Assembly (NCBI GenBank): GCA_945862985.1
Contig: CAMAZF010000005.1
Span: forward strand, 37,459-101,458
Reading direction: 5' to 3'
Source of the DNA: Bordetella parapertussis
GTDB taxonomy: Bacteria > Pseudomonadota > Gammaproteobacteria > Burkholderiales > Burkholderiaceae_A
Length of the DNA: 64,000 nt
Shown: positions 9,614-17,643 of the stretch, in pieces
Layout of the letters: every line of letters starts with the position of its first letter
Numbering within the stretch: position 1 is the stretch's first letter
Made by a program: the position numbers and the translations under genes
The notes under the pieces: generated by a model
The model's database searches: none
What the model saw: only the letters and a program-made list of their open reading frames with translations
What the model was told of the DNA's origin: nothing

Positions 9614-10644
9614 CGCGACTGGGTCTGGATGCGTTCCCAGCGAATCCGATGCGTCTCATGCGCCGCGAGGAATTCCTGGGTGGCTTTTTCCCAGCTGAAC
9701 TGCGCAGCACGCTCCAGGGCGCGCGCCTTCGGAATGTGGAGGGCCTGAAGACAGGCTTCGCGCAGATCTTCAGCCAGGACACCAGCATCACTGGTCCCAA
9801 TCACATCGATGGGCCCCTCCACTGGGTAAGCTGCCACGGGTAGACCACAGGCCATCGCCTCGACCATCACCAAGCCAAACGTGTCCGTTCGGCTCGGAAA
9901 GACAAATACATCCGCGGCACTGTAGAGCCTGGCCAGCTCGGGTTGGGTCATCACGCCGAAGAATCGAACGGCGGGGTAACGTTTTCGAAGACCCTCCAGC
10001 GAGGGCCCTTCACCCGCAACCCACTTTTCGCCCGGCAGGTCGAGATCGAGAAACGCTTGAATGTTTTTTTCGACCGCCACTCGCCCCACGAAAAGAAAGA
10101 TGGGCGGCGTCTTGGTCCCCACATCGGTGGGCTCCGATGGCTTGAACACCGCATGATTCACGCCGCGAGACCAGAACTGAACTTGGCGAAACCCCCGAGC
10201 CTCAAGGTCGCGAATGATGGCGGGTGTAGGGGCCAGCACCGCCGCGGCGGCGTTGTGAAAGAAGCGAAAGAGCCCATAGCTCAGTGCGAGGGGGATCTTG
10301 GAACGCGCATAGACATACTCGGGAAAGCGAGTGTGATAGGCCGTCACGAATGGGAGCCCCAGTCTCCGACAGAGCCCTCGGGCGGCCCAGCCTAAAGGAC
10401 CCTCCGTGGCGATGTGTATGGCATCGGGCCGGGTACTCAGGATGCGATCACGAATGCTCGCACCGGGAAACAATGCGAGACGGATCTCAGGATAGGTTGG
10501 ACAAGGAACGGTCTTAAAGTCGAGGGGTGTGATGAGGCTGGTCTGGTGTCCCCAGGCTTCGAGCACCCGATTGGTCGCCTGAATGGTTCGAACCACCCCG
10601 TTGACTTGGGGCTCCCAGGCGTCGGTGACCGTTAGGATATGCAC
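9610..10644 (-). CDS. GT4-family glycosyltransferase
   Basis: 344 residues. The N-terminal donor/acceptor half begins ILTVTDAWEPQVNGVVRTI, the hallmark of the family that includes SqdX and MgtA-like alpha-mannosyltransferases. GVNHAVFKP and FLFVGRVAVEKN open the C-terminal GT-B domain, and FPSRTDTFGLVMVEAMACGLPVAAYPVEGP holds the nucleotide-sugar binding EX7E-type motif. Such enzymes work on the cytoplasmic face of the inner membrane on lipid acceptors. The sugar and acceptor cannot be deduced. It is a single gene, convergent with hemH and divergent from grpE. Confidence 0.88.
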   Translation of the reverse strand: MHILTVTDAWEPQVNGVVRTIQATNRVLEAWGHQTSLITPLDFKTVPCPTYPEIRLALFPGASIRDRILSTRPDAIHIATEGPLGWAARGLCRRLGLPFVTAYHTRFPEYVYARSKIPLALSYGLFRFFHNAAAAVLAPTPAIIRDLEARGFRQVQFWSRGVNHAVFKPSEPTDVGTKTPPIFLFVGRVAVEKNIQAFLDLDLPGEKWVAGEGPSLEGLRKRYPAVRFFGVMTQPELARLYSAADVFVFPSRTDTFGLVMVEAMACGLPVAAYPVEGPIDVIGTSDAGVLAEDLREACLQALHIPKARALERAAQFSWEKATQEFLAAHETHRIRWERIQTQSR

Positions 10645-10724
10645 CGGCGCACAGTAGGGGTCTACTGAGACAGAGCGGTTACACCTGCGTGAAGAAATGG
10701 TGACAAGGGCATCGGGCTGGGGGG

Positions 10725-10753
10725 CTTGAAATTCCAGATGACGCCCCCATGTT
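10725..10753 (+). promoter_or_regulatory. Sigma-32 (RpoH) promoter of grpE
   Basis: CTTGAAA at 10725-10731, a 14-base spacer, then CCCATGTT at 10746-10753. This is an essentially perfect match to the RpoH consensus CTTGAAA-N13/15-CCCATnT known from E. coli and Betaproteobacteria. It ends 43 bases before the grpE ATG at 10797, leaving room for a leader and the GGAGG ribosome binding site at 10786-10790. No CIRCE repeat is nearby. Confidence 0.88.
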
Positions 10754-10796
10754 CATCCCAATCCCCCTTTTTCATTTGTACTTTTGGAGGTCTTGA

Positions 10797-11378
10797 ATGT
10801 CTCAGACGCCCGCTGATCAAACCCCCACCGCTGCTGAGGTGCTTGCCGCACAGGCTGCCGCCCATCCTGACTCGGCAGCTTCTGCGACAGAGGCTGCGCC
10901 CAGCCCGGAGCCTGCCGTGGCGCAGGAGGATCCCAGCGCCATGTCTGCCAAGCTGGCCGAGCGTGAGGATCAACTGATGCGTCTGGCGGCAGAGATTGAA
11001 AACATGCGCCGTCGGCATGCGACCGAACTCTCCAATGCCAACAAGTTCGCGATTGAGACCTTCGCGGAGGCGATGCTTCCCGTGGCCGACAGCCTTGAGA
11101 TGGCCCTCAGCCTGCCTGACCAGTCCTTGGAGGGGCTACGAGGGGGTGTTGAGCTGACGCTCCGTCAGCTTCAGCAGGCGTTTGAGCGCGGCCGGCTCAA
11201 GGTGACGAATCCTGTGGGCGAGAAGTTCAACCCCAATCACCATCAGGCGGTTTCGATGGTGGACGGCAGCACTTCTGAGCCCGCCGTCTCAAGCGGCCAT
11301 GTGGTGGCCGTGATGCAAAAGGGCTACCTCATTGGCGAGCGGGTCTTGCGTCCCGCCCTCGTGGTCGTTGCCCAATGA
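10797..11378 (+). CDS. grpE: Nucleotide exchange factor GrpE
   Basis: 193 residues. GrpE releases ADP from DnaK. An Ala/Pro/Glu-rich disordered N-terminus of about 45 residues precedes the long dimerising helix (KLAEREDQLMRLAAEIENMRRRH). The C-terminal beta domain ends GEKFNPNHHQAVSMV and GYLIGERVLRPALVVVA, the family signature. It is preceded by its own sigma-32 promoter and followed after 74 bases by dnaK, which has a second one, so the two are independently heat-inducible. Confidence 0.96.
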   Translation: MSQTPADQTPTAAEVLAAQAAAHPDSAASATEAAPSPEPAVAQEDPSAMSAKLAEREDQLMRLAAEIENMRRRHATELSNANKFAIETFAEAMLPVADSLEMALSLPDQSLEGLRGGVELTLRQLQQAFERGRLKVTNPVGEKFNPNHHQAVSMVDGSTSEPAVSSGHVVAVMQKGYLIGERVLRPALVVVAQ

Positions 11379-11387
11379 CCCTTTGGG

Positions 11388-11417
11388 CTTGAATTTTTCT
11401 GAAGCCGCCCCCACGTT
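11388..11417 (+). promoter_or_regulatory. Sigma-32 (RpoH) promoter of dnaK
   Basis: CTTGAAT at 11388-11394, a 15-base spacer, and CCCACGTT at 11410-11417, in the 74-base gap between grpE and dnaK. One mismatch in each half to the RpoH consensus. The dnaK ATG lies at 11453 behind GAGGAGCC. Together with the promoter before grpE this gives two heat-shock entry points into grpE-dnaK-dnaJ. Confidence 0.8.
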
Positions 11418-11452
11418 TTACATAACACTAACTTTTTGTAGAGGAGCCAGCG

Positions 11453-13384
11453 ATGGCAAAGATGATTGGAATTGACCTCGGGACGACGAACTCTTGCGTG
11501 GCCATCATGGAGGCCGGCCAGCCGAAGGTGATTGAGAACAGTGAGGGGGCACGGACCACACCTTCCATCATTGCCTACATGGAAGACGGCGAAATCCTGG
11601 TTGGAGCGCCCGCCAAACGGCAGGCTGTGACCAATCCGAGAAACACGCTGTATGCCGTCAAGCGTTTGATCGGCCGTAAGTTCACTGACAAAGAGGTTCA
11701 GAAGGACATTGACCTCATGCCATTCGAGATTGTGAAGGCCGAGAATGGGGACGCTTGGGTTGGCGTGCGTGACAAGAAGTTAGCCCCCCCACAGGTCTCC
11801 GCGGAGGTGCTGCGCAAGATGAAAAAGACGGCTGAGGATTACCTCGGTCAGGAAGTGACCGAGGCGGTGATCACCGTCCCGGCTTACTTCAACGATGCTC
11901 AGCGCCAGGCGACGAAAGATGCGGGCCGCATTGCTGGCCTGGATGTGAAGCGCATCATCAATGAGCCCACTGCGGCTGCGCTCGCTTTCGGATTGGATAA
12001 GGCCGATGGACGCGATCGAAAGGTTGCCGTCTACGACCTCGGCGGCGGCACGTTCGACGTTTCGATCATTGAAATTGCGGATGTAGACGGTGAGAAGCAG
12101 TTTGAAGTGCTCTCCACCAATGGCGACACTTTCTTGGGCGGCGAGGATTTCGATCAGCGCATCATCGATCACATCATTGATGAGTTTAAGAAAATCAACG
12201 GTGTCGATCTCTCCAAGGACCCCATCGCCCTGCAACGCATTAAGGCTGCAGCAGAGCGCGCCAAGATTGAGCTGTCGTCCAGTCAACAGACGGAGCTCAA
12301 CGAGCCCTATATCGCGATGGCCAACGGTGCACCCGTGCACCTGACTTTCAAGCTCACGCGAGCCAAGCTGGAGAGCCTGGTGGACGACCTCATCAGTCGC
12401 ACCATTGACCCCTGCAAGGTGGCCCTGAAAGACGCAGGCCTCTCGGCCAGCCAGATCGACGACATCATCCTGGTCGGCGGGATGACCCGTATGCCCAAGG
12501 TTCAGGATGCGGTAAAGGCATTCTTCGGAAAAGAGCCCCGAAAGGATGTGAACCCTGATGAGGCAGTGGCTGTGGGTGCCGCCATCCAAGGTTCGGTGCT
12601 TTCGGGTGATCGCAAGGATGTGCTGCTGCTCGATGTGACTCCGCTCTCACTTGGGATTGAGACGCTGGGCGGCGTCATGACCAAGATGATCCAGAAGAAC
12701 ACCACCATTCCCACCAAGTTCTCGCAGGTCTTCTCCACTGCCGATGACAACCAGCCGGCGGTCACCATTAAGGTCTATCAGGGTGAACGTGAGCTGGCCA
12801 ACGCCAACAAGATGCTGGGTGAGTTCAACCTTGAAGGCATTCCCCCGTCTCCAAGGGGTACGCCGCAGATCGAGGTGACCTTCGATATCGACGCGAACGG
12901 CATCCTCCACGTCTCGGCCAAGGACAAGGCGACCGGCAAGGAGAACAAGATCACCATCAAGGCGAACTCTGGCTTGTCTGACGACGAGATTCAGAAGATG
13001 GTCGCCGATGCGGAAGCCAATGCAGAGTCCGACAAGCAAAGGGTTGAGCTGGTTCAGGCTCGCAATGCTGGAGAGGCCATGGTGCATTCGGTCAAGAAAT
13101 CTCTGGACGAGCATGGCAGTAAGCTCAGCGGCGACGAGAAGACGAAGATTGAAGAGGCCATCAAGGAGCTCGAGGCGGTCCTGTCTGGTGAGGACAAGGA
13201 CGCGATTGAGACCAAGACCGACCACCTCATGAAGGCCTCGCAGACCCTGGGTGAGAAGGTCTACGCGGACGCGCAGGCGGCCGCAGCTCCGGCTGGTGGT
13301 GCTGCGGGTCCTGGTGCGGGCGGCGGAGCCCAGGGCGCAGAGGACGTTGTCGATGCGGAGTTCAAGGAAGTGAAGCGCGATTAA
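11453..13384 (+). CDS. dnaK: Molecular chaperone DnaK (Hsp70)
   Basis: 643 residues, typical length. The ATPase domain starts [20 protein letters not shown] and contains [16 protein letters not shown] and [13 protein letters not shown]. The substrate-binding domain contains [20 protein letters not shown] and a helical lid. The C-terminal tail is Gly/Ala-rich and ends [14 protein letters not shown], close to the usual EEVKD-type end used by co-chaperones. dnaJ starts on the base after its TAA stop, so DnaK and DnaJ are probably made in a coupled fashion. Confidence 0.98.
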   Translation: MAKMIGIDLGTTNSCVAIMEAGQPKVIENSEGARTTPSIIAYMEDGEILVGAPAKRQAVTNPRNTLYAVKRLIGRKFTDKEVQKDIDLMPFEIVKAENGDAWVGVRDKKLAPPQVSAEVLRKMKKTAEDYLGQEVTEAVITVPAYFNDAQRQATKDAGRIAGLDVKRIINEPTAAALAFGLDKADGRDRKVAVYDLGGGTFDVSIIEIADVDGEKQFEVLSTNGDTFLGGEDFDQRIIDHIIDEFKKINGVDLSKDPIALQRIKAAAERAKIELSSSQQTELNEPYIAMANGAPVHLTFKLTRAKLESLVDDLISRTIDPCKVALKDAGLSASQIDDIILVGGMTRMPKVQDAVKAFFGKEPRKDVNPDEAVAVGAAIQGSVLSGDRKDVLLLDVTPLSLGIETLGGVMTKMIQKNTTIPTKFSQVFSTADDNQPAVTIKVYQGERELANANKMLGEFNLEGIPPSPRGTPQIEVTFDIDANGILHVSAKDKATGKENKITIKANSGLSDDEIQKMVADAEANAESDKQRVELVQARNAGEAMVHSVKKSLDEHGSKLSGDEKTKIEEAIKELEAVLSGEDKDAIETKTDHLMKASQTLGEKVYADAQAAAAPAGGAAGPGAGGGAQGAEDVVDAEFKEVKRD

Positions 13385-14518
13385 ATGTCCAAGCGTGACT
13401 ATTACGAGGTCTTAGGGGTCGCCAAAAACGCCTCTGAGGAAGAACTCAAGAAGGCCTATCGCAAGCTCGCCATGAAGTATCACCCGGACCGAAATCCGGG
13501 TGATGCTGCTTCGGAAGAGAAGTTCAAGGAGGCCAAAGAGGCCTACGAGATGCTCACCGACGCGGACAAGCGTGCGGCCTACGACAGGTTCGGCCATGCA
13601 GGCGTCGATCCCAATGCGGGCGGTGGCCCAGGCGGCCAGGGTTTCGGCAATTTCTCAGATGCCTTTGGCGACATCTTTGGTGACATCTTCGGTGCCGCTG
13701 GTGGTCGTGGAGGTGGTGGCGGGCGCAGCAATGTCTATCGTGGGAGCGACCTTCGCTACTCCATGGAGATCACGCTGGAGCAGGCTGCCGCTGGATTTAC
13801 CACTGAGATCAAGGTCCCGAGCTGGGAGACCTGTGACACCTGTGACGGAACAGGCGCCAAGCCGGGCACGAAAGCAGAAACCTGCAAGACCTGTGGTGGT
13901 CAAGGGCAGGTTCGCATGCAGCAGGGGTTCTTTAGCATTCAGCAGACCTGCCCATCCTGTCGCGGAACCGGCAAGACCATCCCCAATCCCTGCACTGCTT
14001 GTGATGGCGTCGGACGCATTCGCAAGCAGAAGACCCTCGAGGTCAAGATACCGGCTGGTATCGATGACGGCATGCGCATTCGTTCGAGTGGTAACGGAGA
14101 GCCGGGGCTGAACGGTGGTCCTTCAGGTGACCTCTACGTCGAAGTCTCGATCAAGCCGCATCGCGTCTTTCAGCGTGAGGCGGACGATCTGCATTGCGAG
14201 GTACCGGTGAGTTTTGCTCGAGCCGCGCTTGGCGGCTCCATCGATGTGCCGACCCTCAACGGTAAGGCGAGTTTCGACCTTCCAGAAGGAACCCAGACGG
14301 GTAAGACCTTCCGCTTACGCGGCAAAGGCATCCGAAATGTTCGATCGAGTGTGGCGGGCGACCTCTACTGCCATGTGGTGGTTGAGACGCCCGTCAAACT
14401 CAACGATCGGCAGAGGAAGATCCTGGAGGATTTCGAGGCCTCGCTTGAGGAAGGTGGCGATCGCCACAGTCCTCAGAGCAAGAGCTGGATGGAGAAGGTT
14501 CGAGATTTCTTCAACTGA
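13385..14518 (+). CDS. dnaJ: Co-chaperone DnaJ (Hsp40, type I)
   Basis: 377 residues. A J domain with the HPD tripeptide at 33-35 stimulates DnaK's ATPase. A Gly/Phe-rich linker (about residues 75-115) follows. Next is a zinc-finger region with four CxxCxGxG motifs ([32 protein letters not shown]), then the C-terminal substrate-binding barrels. The ATG directly abuts the dnaK stop codon (TAAATG). The tail is convergent with prpE, six bases apart, without a visible terminator. Confidence 0.97.
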   Translation: MSKRDYYEVLGVAKNASEEELKKAYRKLAMKYHPDRNPGDAASEEKFKEAKEAYEMLTDADKRAAYDRFGHAGVDPNAGGGPGGQGFGNFSDAFGDIFGDIFGAAGGRGGGGGRSNVYRGSDLRYSMEITLEQAAAGFTTEIKVPSWETCDTCDGTGAKPGTKAETCKTCGGQGQVRMQQGFFSIQQTCPSCRGTGKTIPNPCTACDGVGRIRKQKTLEVKIPAGIDDGMRIRSSGNGEPGLNGGPSGDLYVEVSIKPHRVFQREADDLHCEVPVSFARAALGGSIDVPTLNGKASFDLPEGTQTGKTFRLRGKGIRNVRSSVAGDLYCHVVVETPVKLNDRQRKILEDFEASLEEGGDRHSPQSKSWMEKVRDFFN

Positions 14519-14524
14519 ACCGAG

Positions 14525-16435
14525 TTAACTGAGCGCTTTTTTGATCTGATCAAGGGCGCTCGGATCCTCCAGTGTGGTCATATCGCCAGGGTCTCTCCCT
14601 TCGGCCATGGCCTGCATGGCCCGTCGCAGCAGCTTTCCAGAACGAGTCTTGGGTAGCAGGGTGACAAAGTGAATTCGAGAGGGGCGCGCAATGGCGCCAA
14701 TCTCTCGGTCGACGGTGGCCATGATGGCCTTCTCTTCCGCCTTCTCCCCTTCCGGAGTCGAGAGTACGGATGAGTCTTTGAGCACCGCGAAAGCCATGGG
14801 CATCTGCCCCTTGAGGGCGTCTGCCACGCCCACGACGGCAACCTCCGCCACATTCTTGTGGGCTTGAATCGCCTCTTCAATCTCGCGGGTACCCAGGCGG
14901 TGTCCCGCTACATTAATCACATCATCGGTGCGACCCAGAATGAAGTAATAGCCATCCTCGTCTCGCGTGGCGTAGTCGAAGGTGGAGTAGAGCTGCTGAC
15001 CCGGAACACTCGAGAAATAAGTCTTGATAAAGCGCTCATCGTCGCCCCAGACCGTCTGAAGGCAGCCGGGTGGAAGCGGCGGCATGATGCAGAGCATGCC
15101 CTTCTCGTTGGCCCCCACCTCCTCGAAGGTGGATTCATGGACCAGTCGAACGTCATACCCATAGGCGGGAAAGCTTGGACTTCCAAACTTCGTTTCCGTG
15201 ACCTCAACGCCGTGTTGGGCAGAGAGAATGGGCCAACCGGTCTCCGTCTGCCAGTAGTTGTCGATGATGCGTGCGCCACCCAGGGCGTCTGAGATCCAGC
15301 GGGCAGTCGGCTCATCGAGAGGCTCCCCCGCAAGGAAGAGGCGGCGCAGACTCTTGGTGTTGTGCTGCGTCATGAACGCAGGGTCTTGCTTCTTGAGTAC
15401 CCGCGCAGCAGTGGGCGAGGAGAACATGGTCGTGACACCATAGTCCTCGACGATCTTCCACCAGATGGCAGGATCGGGCCGCAGGGGGAGGCCCTCGTAG
15501 ACAATCGTGGTCGAGCCGTTGATCAGCGGGGCATAGACAATGTAGGAATGTCCCACCACCCAGCCAATATCGGAGGTACAGAAGAAGACCTCTCCCGGCT
15601 TACAGTCATAGATCAGGCGCATGGAGGCACCCAATGCCACCGCATAGCCCCCGGTGTCACGCTGAACTCCTTTGGGTTTTCCAGTGGTACCCGAGGTGTA
15701 GAGGATGTAGCTCGGGTCGGTGGCATCGAGCTCGGCACAGGCTACGGCTGCACCCTGGACCTGTGCTCGAAGGGGTGCGTACTCCACGTCCCGGCCCGCA
15801 ACCAGCCCAAGGGGAGCGAGACCTCGGTTCACCAAGAGAACCTTCTCAGGAGGGGTCTGTGCGAGGCTGCAGGCCTCATCGACGAGATGTTTGTAAGGAA
15901 CCTCTTTTCCGTTACGCATGCCAGCGTCAGCGGAAATCATGAGCTTGGGCCGGGCGTCGTCGATACGGGCGGCGAGGGAAGGGCCGGCGAATCCACCAAA
16001 CACGACTGAATGAATCGCCCCAATTCGGACACACGCCAGCATGGCAAACACCGCTTCAGCAACCATGGGCATGTAAATCAAGACCCGATCGCCCTTCTGA
16101 ACACCCAGCGACTGCATGATGGCGGCCATCGCTTGAACCTCTTCGTGCAGCTGCGCGTAGGTGTAGCGCTTCTCCTCGTTGGTTTCGGTGGAGATATAGA
16201 CCAGAGCGAGCTGGTCAGAACGCGTGGCGAGGTGACGATCAACGGCGTTGTAGCAGAGGTTGATCTTGCCGCCTTCGAACCAGCGTGCAAAAGGGGGGCG
16301 GTCAAAGTTGAGTGCGCGCTGTGGGGGTTGGAACCAGTGCAAAAACCCGGCTTGTTCAGACCAGAAGGCCTCTTTGTCTTGAATTGACCTCGCATGAACC
16401 TTTGCCAGCGCTGTCTCTGAGTACTTTGTAGCCAT
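14525..16435 (-). CDS. prpE: Propionate-CoA ligase
   Basis: 636 residues, ANL superfamily. It activates propionate to propionyl-CoA through an acyl-AMP. Motifs visible are IHSVVFGGFAGPSLAARIDDA, the P-loop YILYTSGTTGKPKGVQRDTGG, and the C-terminal PKTRSGKLLRRAMQ, whose lysine is the acetylation-regulated catalytic residue of Acs/PrpE enzymes. The start at 16435 (MATKYSETALAKV) has GAGGAGA upstream and is preferred to in-frame codons reaching back to 16483 inside the prpF tail. As last gene of prpBC-acnD-prpF-prpE, its substrate is most likely propionate; acetate activity cannot be excluded. Confidence 0.9.
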   Translation of the reverse strand: MATKYSETALAKVHARSIQDKEAFWSEQAGFLHWFQPPQRALNFDRPPFARWFEGGKINLCYNAVDRHLATRSDQLALVYISTETNEEKRYTYAQLHEEVQAMAAIMQSLGVQKGDRVLIYMPMVAEAVFAMLACVRIGAIHSVVFGGFAGPSLAARIDDARPKLMISADAGMRNGKEVPYKHLVDEACSLAQTPPEKVLLVNRGLAPLGLVAGRDVEYAPLRAQVQGAAVACAELDATDPSYILYTSGTTGKPKGVQRDTGGYAVALGASMRLIYDCKPGEVFFCTSDIGWVVGHSYIVYAPLINGSTTIVYEGLPLRPDPAIWWKIVEDYGVTTMFSSPTAARVLKKQDPAFMTQHNTKSLRRLFLAGEPLDEPTARWISDALGGARIIDNYWQTETGWPILSAQHGVEVTETKFGSPSFPAYGYDVRLVHESTFEEVGANEKGMLCIMPPLPPGCLQTVWGDDERFIKTYFSSVPGQQLYSTFDYATRDEDGYYFILGRTDDVINVAGHRLGTREIEEAIQAHKNVAEVAVVGVADALKGQMPMAFAVLKDSSVLSTPEGEKAEEKAIMATVDREIGAIARPSRIHFVTLLPKTRSGKLLRRAMQAMAEGRDPGDMTTLEDPSALDQIKKALS

Positions 16436-16455
16436 GGTGTTGTCTCCTCGCCGAT

Positions 16456-17643
16456 TTATTTTTCTTGGGGGATGTGTACCCATCCCTCCATCAGAATACG
16501 CGCGCTGCGGCTCATTTCAACCTGTTTGACGACCCATTCGCCGTTCTCTTGATGTGCCTCAGCGCCCACCCTCAGCGTCCCGGACGGATGGCCGAAACGA
16601 GTGGCTTGTCGAGCGCCTCCGCCGGCAGCCAGATTCACCAGCGTGCCTGGGATGGCTGCAGCGGTCCCAATCGCGACGGAGGCGGTACCCATCATGGCGT
16701 GATGAAGCTTCCCCATCGACATGGCGCGGACCAGTAGGTCGATTCCATCCGCGGGGATGACCTTCCCGCTCGACGCGGTGTAGCCCATGGCTGGGGCTAC
16801 GAAGGCCACCTTAGGGGTGTGCTGCCGGCTGGCTGCCTCAGAGAGATCTTGAATGAGCCCCATCTTCAGTGCGCCGTGGGCTCGGATGCGCTCGAATGTC
16901 TCGAGTGCGACGGCATCGCCGTTGATGGCCTCTTGTAGTTCGGTTCCGGTGTAACCGATGTCGGCAGCATTGACAAAGACAGTGGGGATACCTGCATTGA
17001 TCATGGTGGCCGAGAGGCTCCCAACACCCGGCACATCGAGTGTGTCGACCAGGTTTCCAGTGGGAAACATGGCACCTCCGGCGCCCTCTTCCTCTGCGGC
17101 GGGGTCCATAAATGCGATCTGAATCTCAGCGGCGGGGAATGTCACGCCGTCGAGCTCGAAGTCTCCGGTCTCCTGGACCTGACCATCCGTGATCGGGACA
17201 CGCGCAATGATGGTCTTGGCGATGTTGGCCTGCCAGATACGGACCACTGCATGGCCGTTCTGGGGAATCCGGCTGGAGTCGATCAGCCCGTTCCGAATGG
17301 CGAATGGCCCGACAGCCGCCGTGAGGTTTCCACAGTTACCGCTCCAGTCCACCAAGGCTTTGTCGATGGAGACCTGCCCAAAAAGGTAGTCGACGTCATG
17401 ATCGGGGCGGGCGCTCTTGGAGAGAATGACGGTTTTGCTGGTGCTCGACGTTGCGCCTCCCATGCCATCGATTTGTTTGCCATACGGGTCTGGGCTGCCG
17501 ATGACCCGCATCAGCAGAGCATCTCGAGCCGGTCCAGGCGTCTGGGCATTGAGCGGGAGGTCTGTGAGCTTGAAGAAGACCCCCTTGCTGGTGCCCCCAC
17601 GCATGTAGGTGGCAGGGATACGGACCTGAGGAAGGTGACTCAT
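16456..17643 (-). CDS. prpF: Aconitate isomerase-like PrpF of the methylcitrate cycle
   Basis: 395 residues, the normal length. PrpF belongs to the diaminopimelate epimerase/proline racemase fold and isomerises the trans/cis-2-methylaconitate made by AcnD so that normal aconitase can use it. Conserved blocks are PATYMRGGTSKGVFF near the N-terminus, GGATSSTSKTVIL, WSGNCGNLTAAVGPFAI and GKLHHAMMGTASVAIGTA. The ATG at 17643 overlaps the acnD stop as ATGA, which selects it over longer in-frame readings starting inside acnD. Confidence 0.95.
   Translation of the reverse strand: MSHLPQVRIPATYMRGGTSKGVFFKLTDLPLNAQTPGPARDALLMRVIGSPDPYGKQIDGMGGATSSTSKTVILSKSARPDHDVDYLFGQVSIDKALVDWSGNCGNLTAAVGPFAIRNGLIDSSRIPQNGHAVVRIWQANIAKTIIARVPITDGQVQETGDFELDGVTFPAAEIQIAFMDPAAEEEGAGGAMFPTGNLVDTLDVPGVGSLSATMINAGIPTVFVNAADIGYTGTELQEAINGDAVALETFERIRAHGALKMGLIQDLSEAASRQHTPKVAFVAPAMGYTASSGKVIPADGIDLLVRAMSMGKLHHAMMGTASVAIGTAAAIPGTLVNLAAGGGARQATRFGHPSGTLRVGAEAHQENGEWVVKQVEMSRSARILMEGWVHIPQEK

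Noticed and set aside
11780..12589. Long open frame on the minus strand opposite dnaK (269 codons).
   Set aside because: dnaK is certain on the plus strand; the antisense frame is a by-product of its GC-rich codon use and encodes no recognisable motif.
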